Shown here piece after piece: positions 1 through 12,188 of a stretch of 64,000 bases of DNA. The notes under the pieces were generated by a model that searched no databases, had not been told where the DNA came from, and saw nothing but the letters and a program-made list of their open reading frames with translations. This DNA comes from Carettochelys insculpta. Lineage: Eukaryota > Chordata > Testudines > Carettochelyidae. A program made the translations under genes and the position numbers. Location of the stretch: NCBI RefSeq assembly GCF_033958435.1, contig NC_134167.1, forward strand, positions 2,562,001-2,626,000. Reading direction: 5' to 3'. Positions within the stretch are counted from its first letter, which is position 1; every line of letters starts with the position of its first letter.

Positions 1-539
1 GTTCACCTCCCCAGCTCCAGGCACCTGTGATAATGTACAGGACTAGATGATTGAACAAGTGCATTATGGGTATTTCATCTTCCTGTGGAGCATCTGGTAT
101 TGAATGTTGCCAGAGGCAATGGACTTGCTGGGTCACTGGCCTAGTCCAACTTGGCAAATCCTGTGCTTTACCATATTGAACTGTCAGTGGTGAAGAGGTT
201 TCAGCAAAGCAAAGAACAGATAAGATGGAGTTAATATAGTGTGAAACCATGCAACATTCTTGTTTTGCACCATGTAGCAGACACAGTGCAACATTTGCCT
301 GAGAAGAGAGTGCAAATTAGAACAGATGTAAATCATAAATATAGCAAGCAATAGGCCTGGATACCAGAAGACACTAAGTGCCGAGAATTCCTATTCCCTT
401 TCCAATAAAGAGTTACAGCATTCACATAAGAGCCCTGAAAATCCTGACAATAAAATAAAGCTAATGCATTGCAATGAATACCCAAACCATGCTCAGCCAT
501 AAGTTTAGAACCTTCCCTGTGCAGTAAAGAAGCTACTGT
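1..539. other. No recognisable feature
   Basis: AT-moderate non-coding sequence. No long frame, repeat family or RNA gene could be recognised here. Confidence 0.5.
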
Positions 540-735
540 GTGCCACAGAAATGGAGAGAGCTATTAAAAGATGGAATAGCCTCCCACAGGATGTAGTTGA
601 AACCCCATCATTGGAGTCACTTAAAAATAGACTGGGCAAAGCACTGGGAGAATATTCTGTTGGAACCAATCCTGCATTAGCAAGTGGATGAATTAATGGG
701 TCCTGTCCATCTCTAGCTCCTATGCCTAGCAAAGG
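540..735 (+). mobile_element. CR1 LINE 3' end fragment
   Basis: The sequence reads like the last part of CR1 ORF2 and its short 3' UTR on the plus strand: the remnant of 'W..L..VVE.PS...' (GGAATAGCCTCCCACAGGAT), then the wording around a degraded GGATGAATTAATGGGTCCTG that corresponds to the usual 'actagatgat...ggtcc' tail. It is a 5'-truncated copy, as is usual for CR1. There is no usable coding frame. The family assignment is from memory of chelonian/avian CR1 tails. Confidence 0.75.
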
Positions 736-1006
736 AAACAATGAAACAGGGAAATATTGTGGAAAATACTCACTTTTTTTTAGATGAGGCTTTTGTGATC
801 TTTACAAACCATGGTCCCGATCCAGCTAACTTTTAAGCATGTGCTCTATTCCCCTCCGTAGCCTCACTGGACAGAGTGAGTGGGAGCTGAGCTCTGTGCC
901 TGTCTCTGCCACTGACCCCATGGCTCTAACCCTCCAGGTCCTGTTATCGTCCAGTCTTTGTCCATACTTGTGGGGAATTCCTAAAAGGCCTGGCTAACTT
1001 CCTTAG
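736..1006. other. No recognisable feature
   Basis: Non-coding sequence between a CR1 tail and a SINE-like copy. No feature was seen. Confidence 0.4.
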
Positions 1007-1110
1007 GAGCAAAACAAAGCAAGCAGTTTTGTAGCACCTTAAAGACCAACATTGTTATTTATTAGGTGTTGAGCTTTCATGAGAATGACAAAATTCTTCA
1101 GACCTGGAGA
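1007..1110 (+). mobile_element. SINE-like repeat, family A (body only)
   Basis: This copy matches others in the window at 11700, 34631 and 55165. It has an AACAAAGC-rich start, then GTAGCACCTTAAAGACCAAC, then TTATTAGGTGTTGAGCTTTC and a CTTCAGAC-like end. The head module (TAGCCGTGTTAGTCTG, seen in the 55165 and 26219 copies) is missing, so this copy is truncated at its 5' end. It has no coding potential. I treat it as a turtle interspersed SINE-like family. The name is not certain. Confidence 0.7.
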
Positions 1111-1509
1111 ATAACCCTCAGGAGCATTAGCAAATTCCAATAGTGTTCAAACTGAACACTACTGGGGTCAGGGCAGTGTTTATACAGTGCTTAGCACCAG
1201 GGGGCCTCGATCACAAAACAACTTTTATAAATTGCATTTTTGAATGTTCTAATTACAAAGCATGTAAAAAAGCAAATTTTCCCTCCACGGTTTGTGTTTT
1301 CCTGGATAAGTCACAAAGGTCTTGCTCCCTGTTCAATTCTGGATGCTCAGCACCTTTCAGGACCAGAATCTTAACCTCTCTAATGGACCCATGAATGTTA
1401 GTATAAACAATACCCTCCTCACTGGACTATCAGGAGGCTCATCTATTGTTTGCACTACTTCAAGATCCTTTGATGCAAGATGCCCTGTAAGCACTAGACC
1501 ATACTCACT
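1111..1509. other. Non-coding; short old-repeat remnant
   Basis: Bases 1180-1225 (GTGCTTAGCACCAGGGGGCC) resemble the old repeat that is clearer at 3950-4055 and 62941-63290. Nothing else was recognised. Confidence 0.3.
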
Positions 1510-1573
1510 GGCTATGTCTACACTAGCCCCAAACTTCGAAATGGCCATGCAAATGTGTAGTGTAGACACGGCC
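1510..1573. mobile_element. 64-bp minimal MITE (GGCC family, internal deletion)
   Basis: The left end GGCTATGTCTACACTAGCCC and the right end GTGTAGTGTAGACACGGCC are the two termini of the 421-bp palindromic MITE at 28583-29003, here almost directly joined. The first ~45 bases match that element nearly base for base, and the last ~17 are its opposite end. It is therefore an internally deleted derivative. No clear target duplication is visible. Confidence 0.75.
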
Positions 1574-3019
1574 AAGAAGTAATTTTTTTACCTCCTAAAA
1601 TCTTCAGGTGACTTTTGTCATCTACTCTCTCCCTAGCCAGATATCAGGGTCAGGGATTTTAACCCCACAGCCTCACCCCAAACCTGCGTCAGTTTCATGT
1701 CTTCTTCTCTGACTCAGCATTCGCAACATGACAGCATTTGAGCTTTTGCTTTCCCCAAGATGGACCATAATTTAATTTCTTGATTACTCTAAAGGTTACC
1801 AGACCCTCTTTTGTGTTTTATTCTGTTGAAAGCAGGCAGGACTCCCCTGTTCAAGTTGTGGGCATATTTCAGATTTCAGCTGGATCTCCTTGCCAGGTTT
1901 TAATCAATAGCGAAAGCCTGATTCCTGAAGCCAAGGTAAGGCGCTGAAGGTAAGTGATCAGAACACTGCTCTGGTAATAAATCACTGGAGTCCAGGTCAC
2001 AGGTTGGAGTGTGAATGCAGCGTTCGATAAAGAAACACATGCCACCTTTCAGCTCCACGCCGACCCCAGCTAATTGACCTCCTTGTGGTCCCACCATTAA
2101 TCACTCTGGCACAAGGGGCAAGAGGCAGCTCCACTGCACAGACACACAGAAGGTGGGAGGCAGAAATAAAAGGTAAAAGGAAATCAGAGCCAATTCTTCA
2201 TTAATTCATTCACTGGATTTTCTGCTTTGCTGGCAGCACTACTTTTCCAGGGAACTATCGAGACAAATGTAACTGGTCTGGCTGGTCTGTATTTGCTTAG
2301 CACTCAGGTGCCTAACACAACAAATAAAAGCAGATGTGAACAACTGCTTTGTATATGGAACCGAGCAAAGACACAGACAATTTCAATAAAGTTACACGGT
2401 CATTTGTGCTCATTGAGCCATCAGACCATCCATTCATAAAACTGCTCAACAGCTATTTGTAGCTGGATTCCACAGTGTCCTTCACTTCACGTCATCATTT
2501 ATAAGGGAAAAAGGGGAGTGCGAAATATTGCGCGGTTGGAATGGAGGTATTGCATGCACCCTCTTTGAGCTATGGCAAATGACGCACCACAAGGTGTAGC
2601 TATAAAAGGAGACTCTGGCTGGCTGTTTGCCATTTCATATTTGATGGCAAAGAGCCAAATTCAACTCAAACTCAGTGCAGATAGTTTGCAGCTACGCATT
2701 TGTCTATGTATTCTACATACAATGGCACTGACAGAAGCATCTATGTGCTCGCCTGAATGCAGAGTACCACCAGTTTAACTTAAGGTTGGAATTTCAAACA
2801 ACTGGTAAAAAAAGGGTAGGATAAAATTTTCAACAGCTCCTAAATCTTTTAGGACTCTAAATCCCATTGCTTAGAGAAACTTAGCAGGAGTCTATGCAGA
2901 AAAAAAAAAGCCTCAGTCATCTGGCGAGGGGTCAGGTTCAGGCTGGAGCCTGGGTTTGATACCTGGTAGGGGAGGGCAGGAATCTCAGAGCCCAGGACCC
3001 ATCCTGAGTCCAAACATCC
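1574..3019. other. No recognisable feature
   Basis: Non-coding sequence with no long frame. Bases near 1930-2020 are vaguely SINE-like but too diverged to call. Confidence 0.4.
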
Positions 3020-3190
3020 ACACTGCTATTTTTAGCTCTGCAGCACGTGCCCAAATATGGTTGGGTAAGAATTTCTCCACTGGCCGAGCTACTGTCTCTC
3101 AGGAAGGTGGGAGAACAGCCTCTAAGCTAATGGGAGAATTGCTTCTGTCTGTGTTGGGGGTGTCTATACGGGAAAGGTACAGAGATGCAG
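3020..3190. mobile_element. MITE-like fragment (family C), diverged
   Basis: The text around GAGCTACTGTCTCTCAGGAA parallels GACCTAGCTACTGCCTCTCA in the copy at 3356-3570, and the end GGTGTCTATACGGG resembles the 'gtctaca' termini of this class of element. Strongly decayed. Confidence 0.35.
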
Positions 3191-3355
3191 ATGTGACTCT
3201 GTAGCACTGAAAATGTTTTGAAAATGAGACTTGGGCACTTCTGAAAATATTGTCTGGCATCTTATTTCAGTTCAATCAGGTTTAGTTTAAATCCATTAGA
3301 AACAGGCCTAAGATAAACAAAACAAGCTGGAATGAGAAAGTGCAATAGTTCACCC

Positions 3356-3570
3356 AGGACTAAAACTTAGGTTGACCTAGATATATCATTCAGGGCCGTG
3401 AAAAATTTCATGCCATGGGTAACATAGGTAAGGTGTCCAAGCCCCCACCATAGATGCAAGTAGGTTGACAGATTCTTCCCTTGACCTAGCTACTGCCTCT
3501 CAAGGTGTAGATTTTTACAGTGATAGAAAAACCCCTTCCATTGCTGTAGGGTCTACGCTAAGGCAGGGCA
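3356..3570. mobile_element. MITE-like element (family C), decayed
   Basis: It contains TTGACCTAGCTACTGCCTCT followed by GGTGTAGATTTTTACAG, and ends near GGGTCTACGCTAAGG. This pattern matches a non-autonomous chelonian DNA-transposon class in which a 'gacatagctaccgcctct' core lies between 'gtctaca' termini. The ends are too diverged to fix exactly and there is no coding capacity. Confidence 0.45.
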
Positions 3571-3949
3571 GAGCTCCTTGTGCAGACATATCCTTCACCA
3601 GTGCAAATTTGTGTGGCAACAACAACAGCCCCGAGGCTGATACCTTCACAGTTACCTAAAAGAGTTTCAACACCCAATTCCCTTTCACGTGAATAGGAAG
3701 AAGGGGGCCTACATTTCCCCCAGAAGCTTTGCAAATCTCACCCATTTGAAACAGTAACAGTGCTCATCCAGAATGCTAAAAAGGGATCCCAACTTCCTAA
3801 AGCACAAGTTTGCAGGCCCTTTGCCAAGTGATTGACTTAGTGAGTTCAAGGGACACCTGAGCTGAGCAGGGACTCAGCACAAGGTGAGGTATACAGGAAC
3901 AGGCTCAACATTATCACTACAACCAATGAACATGGTTTGTTTGTATTAG
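3571..3949. other. No recognisable feature
   Basis: Non-coding. No feature seen. Confidence 0.4.
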
Positions 3950-4055
3950 CATGACACCTAGGAGCTCAGCCCCAGACCTGGACCCCACAGTGCCTGGCAC
4001 TGTACAAAACACAGGACAAAGACAGTCCCTGCCCCAAAGAGCATACAGTGTTTGA
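3950..4055 (+). repeat. Old interspersed repeat Q (SINE-like)
   Basis: The order CCTAGGAGCTCAG, GACCCCACAGTGCCTGGCAC, TGTACAAAACACAGGACAAA and CCCCAAAGAGCATACAGT is the same as in 62941-63290 (there split by a MITE) and, in part, 33484-33545. It appears to be an ancient amniote repeat. I do not know its exact family name. Confidence 0.55.
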
Positions 4056-6855
4056 GGCTTCTCTTTCCCTTCAAGTACTGTACTGGATTTTGCCCTCAAG
4101 TTCAGCCATCTCAAAAGTATCATCATGACCATGGTAGAGATGTAAATAACCATAGCAGGAGCTTTAAGCAAAATGATCTTTAGGACCTGATTTCCAGAGC
4201 TCTTTAGCATCCCTTGTGCTGCTTATTCCAGAGCTCAGCACGCCTGAAAAGTCAAGACACCAAACTTCCATTTTTAGGGCATGCCCCAGGCTTTACTAAA
4301 CTATATTCCTTTCTTTCCAGCTTCTTCTCCATTAATGTCAAGCAAATGCTTCCCTGCTAGCAATGTAAAGAAAGGACACTCCCCTTGGAGCTTGATACAC
4401 AGAACCTATTAATAAGCAAATGGAACGAGCTGGCTCTTTGTTTAAGTCCTCAGACGCCAGAGTCGGAAGCATTTCCCTTCAGGGTCCCATCCATGCAGCT
4501 TCAGAGATTACTTATGCTATTGTCTTGAGTGAACTACCACCAACTCTCACATACCAATGACTTGCAGGCACTGATTTAAAAACCAAAGCTGAGATTTGGT
4601 TCGCATGACAATTGAGTCCAGGCACCCCACAGGGAGAACAGAAGGTTTGAACCCCCAAACAAGCAGTTAAAAATCAAGTGATTATAAACAGAGTTATTTG
4701 TACTGCAAAAGGATCTCAAGCATGGTCTTGTATGAAAGCTTGTAACACTGTGCTGAGGGTCATTAAGAGATAAGCTGGCAGATAGCATTTAGTAATTTAT
4801 GAACACCGATCGCCATGCTCAGAAATTTTAGCCCACTGCACCGCAGGGCAGTGAGCTGTAAGGGAAATGCACTTGCCAATACCACTGTATATAGGAAAAT
4901 ATCTCCAGGTACCCCTCCATTGTTCAGGCCAAGCAAGAAAATAGAAGGACCACTAAAGTTAATGGGAAGACAGAGATACGCCTCCCAACAACAAGCAAAC
5001 ACTTTTTAAATTGAAGGGGTTTGTAATGAAAGGGTCCAGAAAGTGACCACCTCTAAGAAGGGAGCTGTCTAAGGAATGCCAATTTTCCCTTACAGTTAGG
5101 GGGCCCTCTGTGAAACTGTTTAAAGGCAATAGGTAACTTGTGTTAGGAAAGAGACTGTATCTAATGCATAAGTGCGAAGTAAGAGGTTCCAGCCTTATGC
5201 CTAACTAGTATGTTTGCTTTCCCCCCACTAGTTAATGTCTGAATCTGCTGTTTCTATTAAATAACCTTTGTGTTTATTTGTACCACCAGCAGGTCTCCAC
5301 AGGGTAAATGGTTCAGAGTGTGCGTGTCAGAGGGAATGAGAATGAGTGGCTGGTTTCATGACTTCAGGGTTACAAACTGGAGGGGAAAATCTGAGCGTTT
5401 TGGGGAAAGGACTAGTAGCTAAAAGCTGGGGAACGTGGAATTGGGGGTGTGACTCAGCACTGGTAGGGTCCCTACAAGGACTAGTGAGGCCCATGGAAGC
5501 CAGGTAAGATCTTGTGCGTGTGGGCAGGCTACTGGTGTGAGTGATCTGAAGACTTGAAGGCATCCCGAGGTTCTTGGGCCAGCAGCTGTTCCCAAAACAT
5601 CACAGTAGGAAACTTCCCTTCATCTCTGTGTCTACTGAGCACAACTTGGTGAGGCTTTGCAGGAGTGAAAAGAGTGCAGAGGCTTAACGGACATGACCCT
5701 GGCTGAAGATATCCGGGGAGAAGTTCAGGTCCTGCTCTCTAACAGGAAACCTGTCCCTTAAGTCTGTGCTCCTGCCTTGATAGTCTCATCTCCACGTGAT
5801 TGTCTTTCGCAATGTATGGTGGTCTGAATCAGCTTTTAAACTCAGCTCTCCAAGATGGATCATCCAATGAATTTCTTATTCAATTTGCTTCAGCGATGGC
5901 AATTGGGCCCAATTCACTCATGCCCTGCAGTTCACACAGTCACTTCCATTCACGCAATGGCAGTGCAGAAAACTTCCTTTCTGGCATAGTAACATTTTGC
6001 ATACGCTCTGCACAGATGGAAATGACGACGCCAGGGGCCTGGTCTGCTGATGACAACAGAAAGTCTCTCGTTGACTCCCGAGCCAGTAGGTCAGCCCCAA
6101 GGGACAGAATGTTGAAGAATTAAATTTCCTCCTGTCCCATTGGACTTTTCCTCCCCTGCTGTGCGAGTCCCTGTATTTTTACCCTTCCAACAAGCCAGGT
6201 AGGATATTAAGTTTCTAGAACAATACATTACAGAATTCAAATAAAACAGTTCTTGTTCCTCTGGGGTTAAATCTTTGGTGCTGTGCTGTACTGACTCCTG
6301 GCTTCATCTAGAAACAGAACTCTTTGTTCAACAGTTCGCAATCCTCGGCGCTCGTAGCAGCAGACACACACTGGCGGTGAAAGCATGCACTGCATTTCTG
6401 TCACTAACATGCCTGATGTTCTTCTCCACATAAAGGAGACTTCTTCCTTCTTCCTTCTTCTGCTTCCCCCTCCCAGCCAGCATGGAAAACCAAACTAAAA
6501 GGGACATTTTCCGATATGACAGGCCACGCAATGTTTTCTAGGTGCTCTCTCCAAGCCTCTATCCTAGCTCTTCCTGTAGCAGGCCTATTGAGTACTCAAA
6601 TCAGCCTACATGACAATACCATCGGGCATGCCATGCGTTATAGAGTTAAATCATTTACCTGTCTTTCATATTGACACGCTTTCAAATTCATTCTCACCTC
6701 ATAAGTGTTTCAGTGACACGCTGAATATATATCCGACTCCCTGGTGGACACTGGTCATTTTAATGCTGTGAACAACTTGTCACACCTTTCAGTTTCCTGC
6801 CACCTTGCTCCATTTGCTATTTCAACTGTATAAATTGGGGTGACCAGAGGATAAC
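4056..6855. other. Mostly unrecognised; weak LTR-like stretch at 5030-5330
   Basis: This 2.8-kb stretch has no supported gene. Bases 5030-5330 end in a TATTAAATAACCTTTGTGTT motif resembling the polyadenylation region of endogenous retrovirus LTRs, but no TG...CA boundaries or target duplication could be fixed. Confidence 0.3.
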
Positions 6856-6970
6856 AATAAGCTTACATTTATATAACACTTTTCATCCCAAAGGATCCCT
6901 AAGCGCTTTGCAAATTTTACATATTGTTCTCCCCTCTACTTCTCTGGCTGAAACATGGTACTAACCAGTA
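6856..6970 (-). repeat. MIR/CORE-SINE-like fragment
   Basis: The segment with ATAACACTTTTCATCCCAAA, then AAGCGCTTTGCAAATTTTAC, is the reverse complement of the 3' part of MIR-like SINEs ('...tttgtaaagcgctttgagat...'). Confidence 0.45.
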
Positions 6971-8980
6971 CTACACAAGCTGAGAACAGGATGCAGAGAA
7001 CACCATATCCATTTCAAGTCACAAGGTGAAATTGTAGGTAAGCAGAATGTAACTAACTGAACTGGGATGTACCTGTGCCGAACACCTCTTGTTAGCAATG
7101 CTTTGTGATTTCTTTTTTTAATAAATCCCAAGTGTTATGTGCAATTTACTTCTCAAATTACAGCTTGATAATGCCCCATATTAGGACAAGGGCCATTACT
7201 AGAGACCGGCAGATATTGAAACTTACTTGTGAGTTTCAAATTTGTCAATTTGCTCTTAAACCTCCTGTATTGGCATGTCAGTCTGGAACAATTCCTCAGA
7301 TTTGTAACCTAAAAACTCACGCCACTTTCTTGGGTTTGTGCCACATTTGAACAGAGTTATGTGCATGAATACTCCTGACAAGTACATCCACAGAACGTTA
7401 ACAACTTCCCCCCAACTTATCCCACTAATCAAAATTAAGCACAATAGCTCAGATTTTGAATACTCTGGAAGCTCCTGTCAAACTGTAATAGAAAAATTAT
7501 GGCAAAGAGTGAATAAGTTCCAGGAAATGTCCATTTGCTCAGATAGTCAACAAGGAAAAGGCGGGGCTAAGTTGGTTATTAGACAACTTTTGTCACTGAA
7601 GTACTTGGGTGCTCCCTTTGAGTAGTTCTATTGGCTACCCTAGGCTACAACCATGCCACCAGTCACTTTGCTATTTTTAGTGCACTAACTCAAGCAGAGA
7701 TGATGCATGACTGTCTAACTTGATCAGTAACGCCCTCCCAGCTGCTGTGCAGACACAGTTACCCACATAACAGTTCCTTGTAAAATCATTGGAAGAATTT
7801 ACTATATCTAGTTTGCATATCATTGTGGGCCAGGGGATTGGATGTAATGCTCTGGGGGAGAAGGTGACCACAGCCCTAAAGGGACTGGTTAAAGGGGGAA
7901 AGAAAGTGGACTGGGGAGAAGAAAGATGGGGTGATTAGGCAAGTTCAGTCAGGTTGTAACATTTCCAGAAATGTATCATCACTTGGACAGTCTCTCATAA
8001 ACTGGTTCAAGTGGGATTCTCTAAAGACCAATTGATTCAGGGCCCTCTTTCTGAGCTAGCAAATGGATGAAATCATCAGCCCAAGGTGTGTGTATGTGGG
8101 TGGTAGGCAATCCCTAGAGAAGGCTTGGAAGGACTGGCACCTGCCAGAGGCAAAGGTTGGAGTTGCAATACACACATCTCCAGCCAAAGAGTGATGGCTG
8201 AGAGTCAGAAACCTAAAAGTGAGTGTCTTTGCTGGACCATGGGGACTGGGAGAACACAAGCCCGTTTGCCCTGAACTGTGACAAACATATCCTAAAAAGC
8301 AGCATTTTCTAACTCAATCCCCCACAATCCTAGTCTCTCCCATAAAACTTTCAAACTATTTCATATGTGAGAGGGTAAGGCTGAAGTTGGGAAAAGAATT
8401 GAGTGAGCGTTAATGATCTTTCTTCTCATTCCAGGCAAAAGAGTCAGCACTGTGAGGAGCTTCGTCTGCCCCCAAGAGCCATAGGGAAGGAAATGAGGGA
8501 GCTGTGCTGGATGTGCAGTCAATGGACACCAACAAGGAGAGGGCAACTGCCAACCCCTCCCCTCCATGAAGCCCAGCTTTACTGATTTATGTGGATTTGT
8601 GTACACACACACAGAGACACACACTCACTCGCTCTCCTTTGTCCATTACACTGGACATAAATTATTCAAAACAAACAGTCTTCATTCCCTCTCCTCACAG
8701 CAAACCTCACCTGTATGCAACTTTTGCATGTAGATGTTTGAAGGTCACCACCCTTATACTGTTTCTGGAGAGGTGGGCACTGGGTTGGTTCACAGCTCAG
8801 TCTTTCTCACAGAGACCATTCTACTGCCATGCCAGGTCCCTGTCTTTTAAATCAAGGGGAGCCTGTCTCAAGCAAGTATCTCTGAAGGCTGTGACTGAAG
8901 AGGACCTGAGACATTATAAAGAACATTTCCGCAGGTGTCTGGCTGTGTCATCCTGCCTCCAGGCTGAGGATGAAAAAGTT
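6971..8980. other. No recognisable feature
   Basis: Two kb of non-coding sequence. There is only a short impure CA stretch at 8605-8632. No gene or repeat family was recognised. Confidence 0.4.
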
Positions 8981-9165
8981 ACTCACCTTGTTCTTTGAAA
9001 TATGGGTCATCCACAGTAGGGACCAGTCCATCCCGGTGCCATCAATCAGAGATTTAATGTAGCAGTGTCCACAGGGGTCACACATGCCAGTAGGAGTTTC
9101 ATGATGCTAATGGTGCTGTGAGAGGTACACGCATGACCTGAGACTTACTCTTCCTTCTCAACCAT
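8981..9165. repeat. Interspersed repeat with AAGTTACTCACCTTG start
   Basis: AAAGTTACTCACCTTGTTCT, then CCACAGGGGTCACACATGCC and GGTGCTGTGAGAGGTACACG, reads like a repeat common in turtle and crocodilian genomes. It occurs once in the window, so this rests on memory and the name is left open. Confidence 0.4.
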
Positions 9166-9294
9166 CCTTGGCTGTAGATGGACAGTGCTTTGCCATACCC
9201 TAGACCATTAGAGAAAACATAGAAAATCATAGTTAGCTTTGATATTTCCTTAGATGTAATTTTCGGTTCAGCGCTGAGCCTGTTCCGCATCTGG

Positions 9295-9600
9295 TCTAAC
9301 AATCACTGTTTCTGGGGCCAGGAAGGAATTTTCCCCCCAGTCAGATTGGCAGAGACCCCAGGGGTTTATGCCATCCTCTTCAGAAGGGGCAGGGGACACT
9401 TGCTAATTTGAATGACAGTACTGTAAATGGTGGCATCTCTACATCAAAATCTTTAAACCAAGATTTGAGCACTTCAGTAACATAGCTAGAGGCGACGGGC
9501 TCACTACAGGAGAGAGGGAGAGAGATTCTGAGGTCTGCGCTGTGCAGATCAGCCTGGAGGATCATGACGGTCCCTTTCAGGCTTACAATCTAGGAGTATG
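9295..9600 (+). mobile_element. CR1 LINE 3' UTR fragment
   Basis: The 3' UTR of a chelonian CR1 subfamily is recognisable by GGGGCCAGGAAGGAATTTTC, AGTCAGATTGGCAGAGACCC and AACCAAGATTTGAGCACTTC. The tail GATCATGACGGTCCCTTTCA corresponds to the usual 'gatgatcataatggtcccttctgac' end. No ORF is retained. Confidence 0.65.
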
Positions 9601-10865
9601 ACAGCTAACTGCAGCAGCATAGCAGGATGAGACAGGCTATCTGATGTCTTGAATCCCTGTCTTGGATTATGTTCCTGCTCTTGTGTTTCAAAGGGTACAG
9701 GTTGTGTGACATGTGGATTGTCTCATAAAATGCTCTGGACTATATATTTGTATACACACACTTGCCCAGGCTATTAGAAGTTGGGGCAATTTAGGTTGTG
9801 ATTTTCTTGCAATGTTGTGTGTTTTTTGCAGGGAAAAGAAAAAAAAAAAACCAAAACACAAGTGGAAAACCAGTTCGGAATGAGGACAATTTTCAAATCA
9901 CATTGCAACACATTTTACAGTTATGTCACATGAACACTCATCACACACAGGATTTGTAAATTGCCTTAGGCCACAGCTAGCTGAAAGGCATGATATGTAC
10001 ATGTCATCATCAACAGGAGTGGAAATCAACTTTTCTTTCCTTTCCTCATTCCAGACTCCCGCTCTCTATAATTTCAATGTGCTATCTTCCTAAGCACTGG
10101 GATACATAGATAGATTTTTTTTTTAAAAAAAGTCATTCATTTCAATGTCTATGGTCAGCCAAAACAGGAAGAGTAATGGCTGGTGACATGGCCCTTAAGA
10201 GGACCCAAGTTATTAGCTTAATGCATTGAGAGGCGTGATGCATTAAGACATTAAGAATCAAAACAATCACATTAATGCTTGACAGCATAAGTGGGAAACA
10301 AAAGATGAGAGATGAAATGTAAACCATATGGCTTAATAACTAATACCTCATTTAAGCATCTTTATTAAAACAACTCTGATAGGTTTGGTCTTAATAAACT
10401 TGTAAAATGTTGTCGCTATGTTCCTTTATTTCTCCCTCCCCCCGACCCCACACACACCCAAACAAAAAACTCAAAAAGCTCTGAATACTACTTTTCCTTT
10501 CAAAAAGTCCAAATTCTGTGTCAACCCAATTAAGCCTATGCAGTTATAATAAATGAGGCTTGTCAGTTACTCTCACTTGAGACTCACACTGTAGCTAATA
10601 TTACTCAATAATGCAGATGTTTTCTGTCTCTTTTCCTTGGAAAAATACATTCAAATGAATTAATGATAAATTGAAATTAATCTGTAAAGGATATGCTACA
10701 GAGTGACACAGGGCAGCTTAAATGTCAAGTGGCAGAGATGCGTGTGAACAATGAAGTCCCCTAATAGTCTGATGTATTTTGGTAATTTATAAGTTGGTAT
10801 GTTTCTAGATCCCACATGTTTCTCTTGCACTCTGCATAAAACTGTTAAAAACTCTTAACAAAAGC
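9601..10865. other. No recognisable feature; A/T runs
   Basis: Non-coding. A-runs at 9839-9850 and a T/A run at 10110-10132. Nothing else seen. Confidence 0.4.
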
Positions 10866-10960
10866 CACAGGCTGTTTCCCAGCTGACATAAATTGTTTTA
10901 GGTACATTGGCTTCAATGGAGCTATGGCAATTTACACCAGCTGAGAATTTGCCCCCCACA
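10866..10960. repeat. Palindromic old repeat P
   Basis: CAGCTGACATAAATTG on the left is the inverted counterpart of CAATTTACACCAGCTG on the right, with a centre near GGCTTCAATGGAGC. Related pieces with 'gtaaatccagagtaactcc' wording lie at 12013-12075 and 14505-14575. Confidence 0.55.
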
Positions 10961-11414
10961 GGAGTGCTAAAGAGGCAAATTCAAGATAAGAATCAATTTG
11001 AAGAGGGTTGAAGGCTTCTTGAAGTTAATCAGAATGATCCTGGCTACCAGCTGGAGTCTCAGCTGGTGTGAGTGGCATCGTTCCAGTCACTTCAATGGAA
11101 CTGTCTCTATCATGAGGCCCCATGATGGTTTTAGACATTATCCTCTCTACTGTTACCAATGTCACCTTTGGTTACTAACAGTGAATTAATTTTAAGAAAT
11201 GAAATCTAACCATCAAATGCAGAGTTTTACTCTTTTTTTTCTTTTGAAATAAATTTGCTTCCTTCAATTCTTAAAATAATTTCCATATGGATTAGCTTTG
11301 GAATGATTACTTTTATATTTCCCTTCCTGTAGGATTTCCTTCTTTTTATGTAATGACTTTACAAATTGAAACTAACGCCAGCAAATCTGGAGCCAGATTA
11401 CAAACATGCCAAAG
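10961..11414. other. No recognisable feature
   Basis: Non-coding, AT-rich. No feature was seen. Confidence 0.4.
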
Positions 11415-11535
11415 CACAGGCAGCATTTGATTGCAGTGTGAGAGATGTCTCTGGTAAATGGATTTATCATCATTGGAGCCGAGACTGGAACCCTTGTGTC
11501 CCTGTCCTGGGAGATCTGCCCTAACCACAAGGCTA
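11415..11535 (-). repeat. MIR-like SINE fragment
   Basis: The segment with GAGCCGAGACTGGAACCCTT, then GGGAGATCTGCCCTAACCAC, reads as the reverse complement of a MIR-like tRNA-derived head ('gtggttagggca...gggttc'). It is diverged. Confidence 0.35.
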
Positions 11536-11699
11536 TACAATCTCTCTCTCTGTCTGGTCCCACTGACTATTGCAGTGTTTCGTACTTAGCAGAACTGCTC
11601 CAATAGCATAGAGAGACCCACCCCAGAGCAGCCAAAAGCCTGGTAGAAATGGCATTCCTATGAAAGGAGGAGTCACTCTTTTCTCCAGAACAAAACAAA

Positions 11700-11786
11700 G
11701 CAGATGCCTAAAGGTGCTACAGGACTGCTTGCTTTGTTTTGTGAAGATACAGACTGACATGGCTAGTCCTCTGAGACTATTCTCCA
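11700..11786 (-). mobile_element. SINE-like repeat, family A
   Basis: The reverse complement reads head TCAGAGGACTAGCCATGTCA (diverged TAGCCGTGTTAGTCTG), then an AACAAAGCAAGCAGTCCTGT junction, then GTAGCACCTTTAGG. It is the same family as 55165-55290, truncated at its 3' end. Confidence 0.7.
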
Positions 11787-12012
11787 GAACACGGATTCAA
11801 ACTCTGTCTTCCACACCCCAGACGAGTGCTCCAAACCACCGGCTTATTATATACTTCATTGATCCAAATGAAAAAAAAAGTGGTTCACCAAAAACATAGA
11901 AACATTTCGGGTTATAGACAACCCAAAGCCATTGTATTAATTAGTTTATACAACATCACCAGAGCATCAAAAACCCAGTTATTTGCAGGTAATTAGAAAC
12001 CTGGGGGATCAG

Positions 12013-12075
12013 TGGTAAGGGCCAGATTCTGATTTTAGCCAAGTTGATGTAAATTCAGAGTAATTCTGTTAGAGT
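12013..12075. repeat. Old repeat P fragment
   Basis: GGGCCAGATTCTGATTTTAG followed by GATGTAAATTCAGAGTAATT shares wording with the P copies at 10866 and 14505. Confidence 0.45.
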
Positions 12076-12188
12076 TAACCATGTTAATCCAGACCTAAGA
12101 ATGACTACAACCGGACGCACTACTATGCTCAGTGGAGTTCTGCCATTGGATCAAGCACCTGGCTCCTGGTGTGTTGTCTCATCTCAGG

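Noticed and set aside
5030..5330. LTR-like sequence with a TATTAAATAACC polyadenylation-like motif
   Set aside because: No TG...CA ends or target duplication could be fixed, so it is only mentioned in the description of that interval.
8591..8998. 135-codon plus-strand open frame
   Set aside because: It crosses an impure CA stretch and runs into an interspersed repeat at 8981. No domain, signal or splice context.
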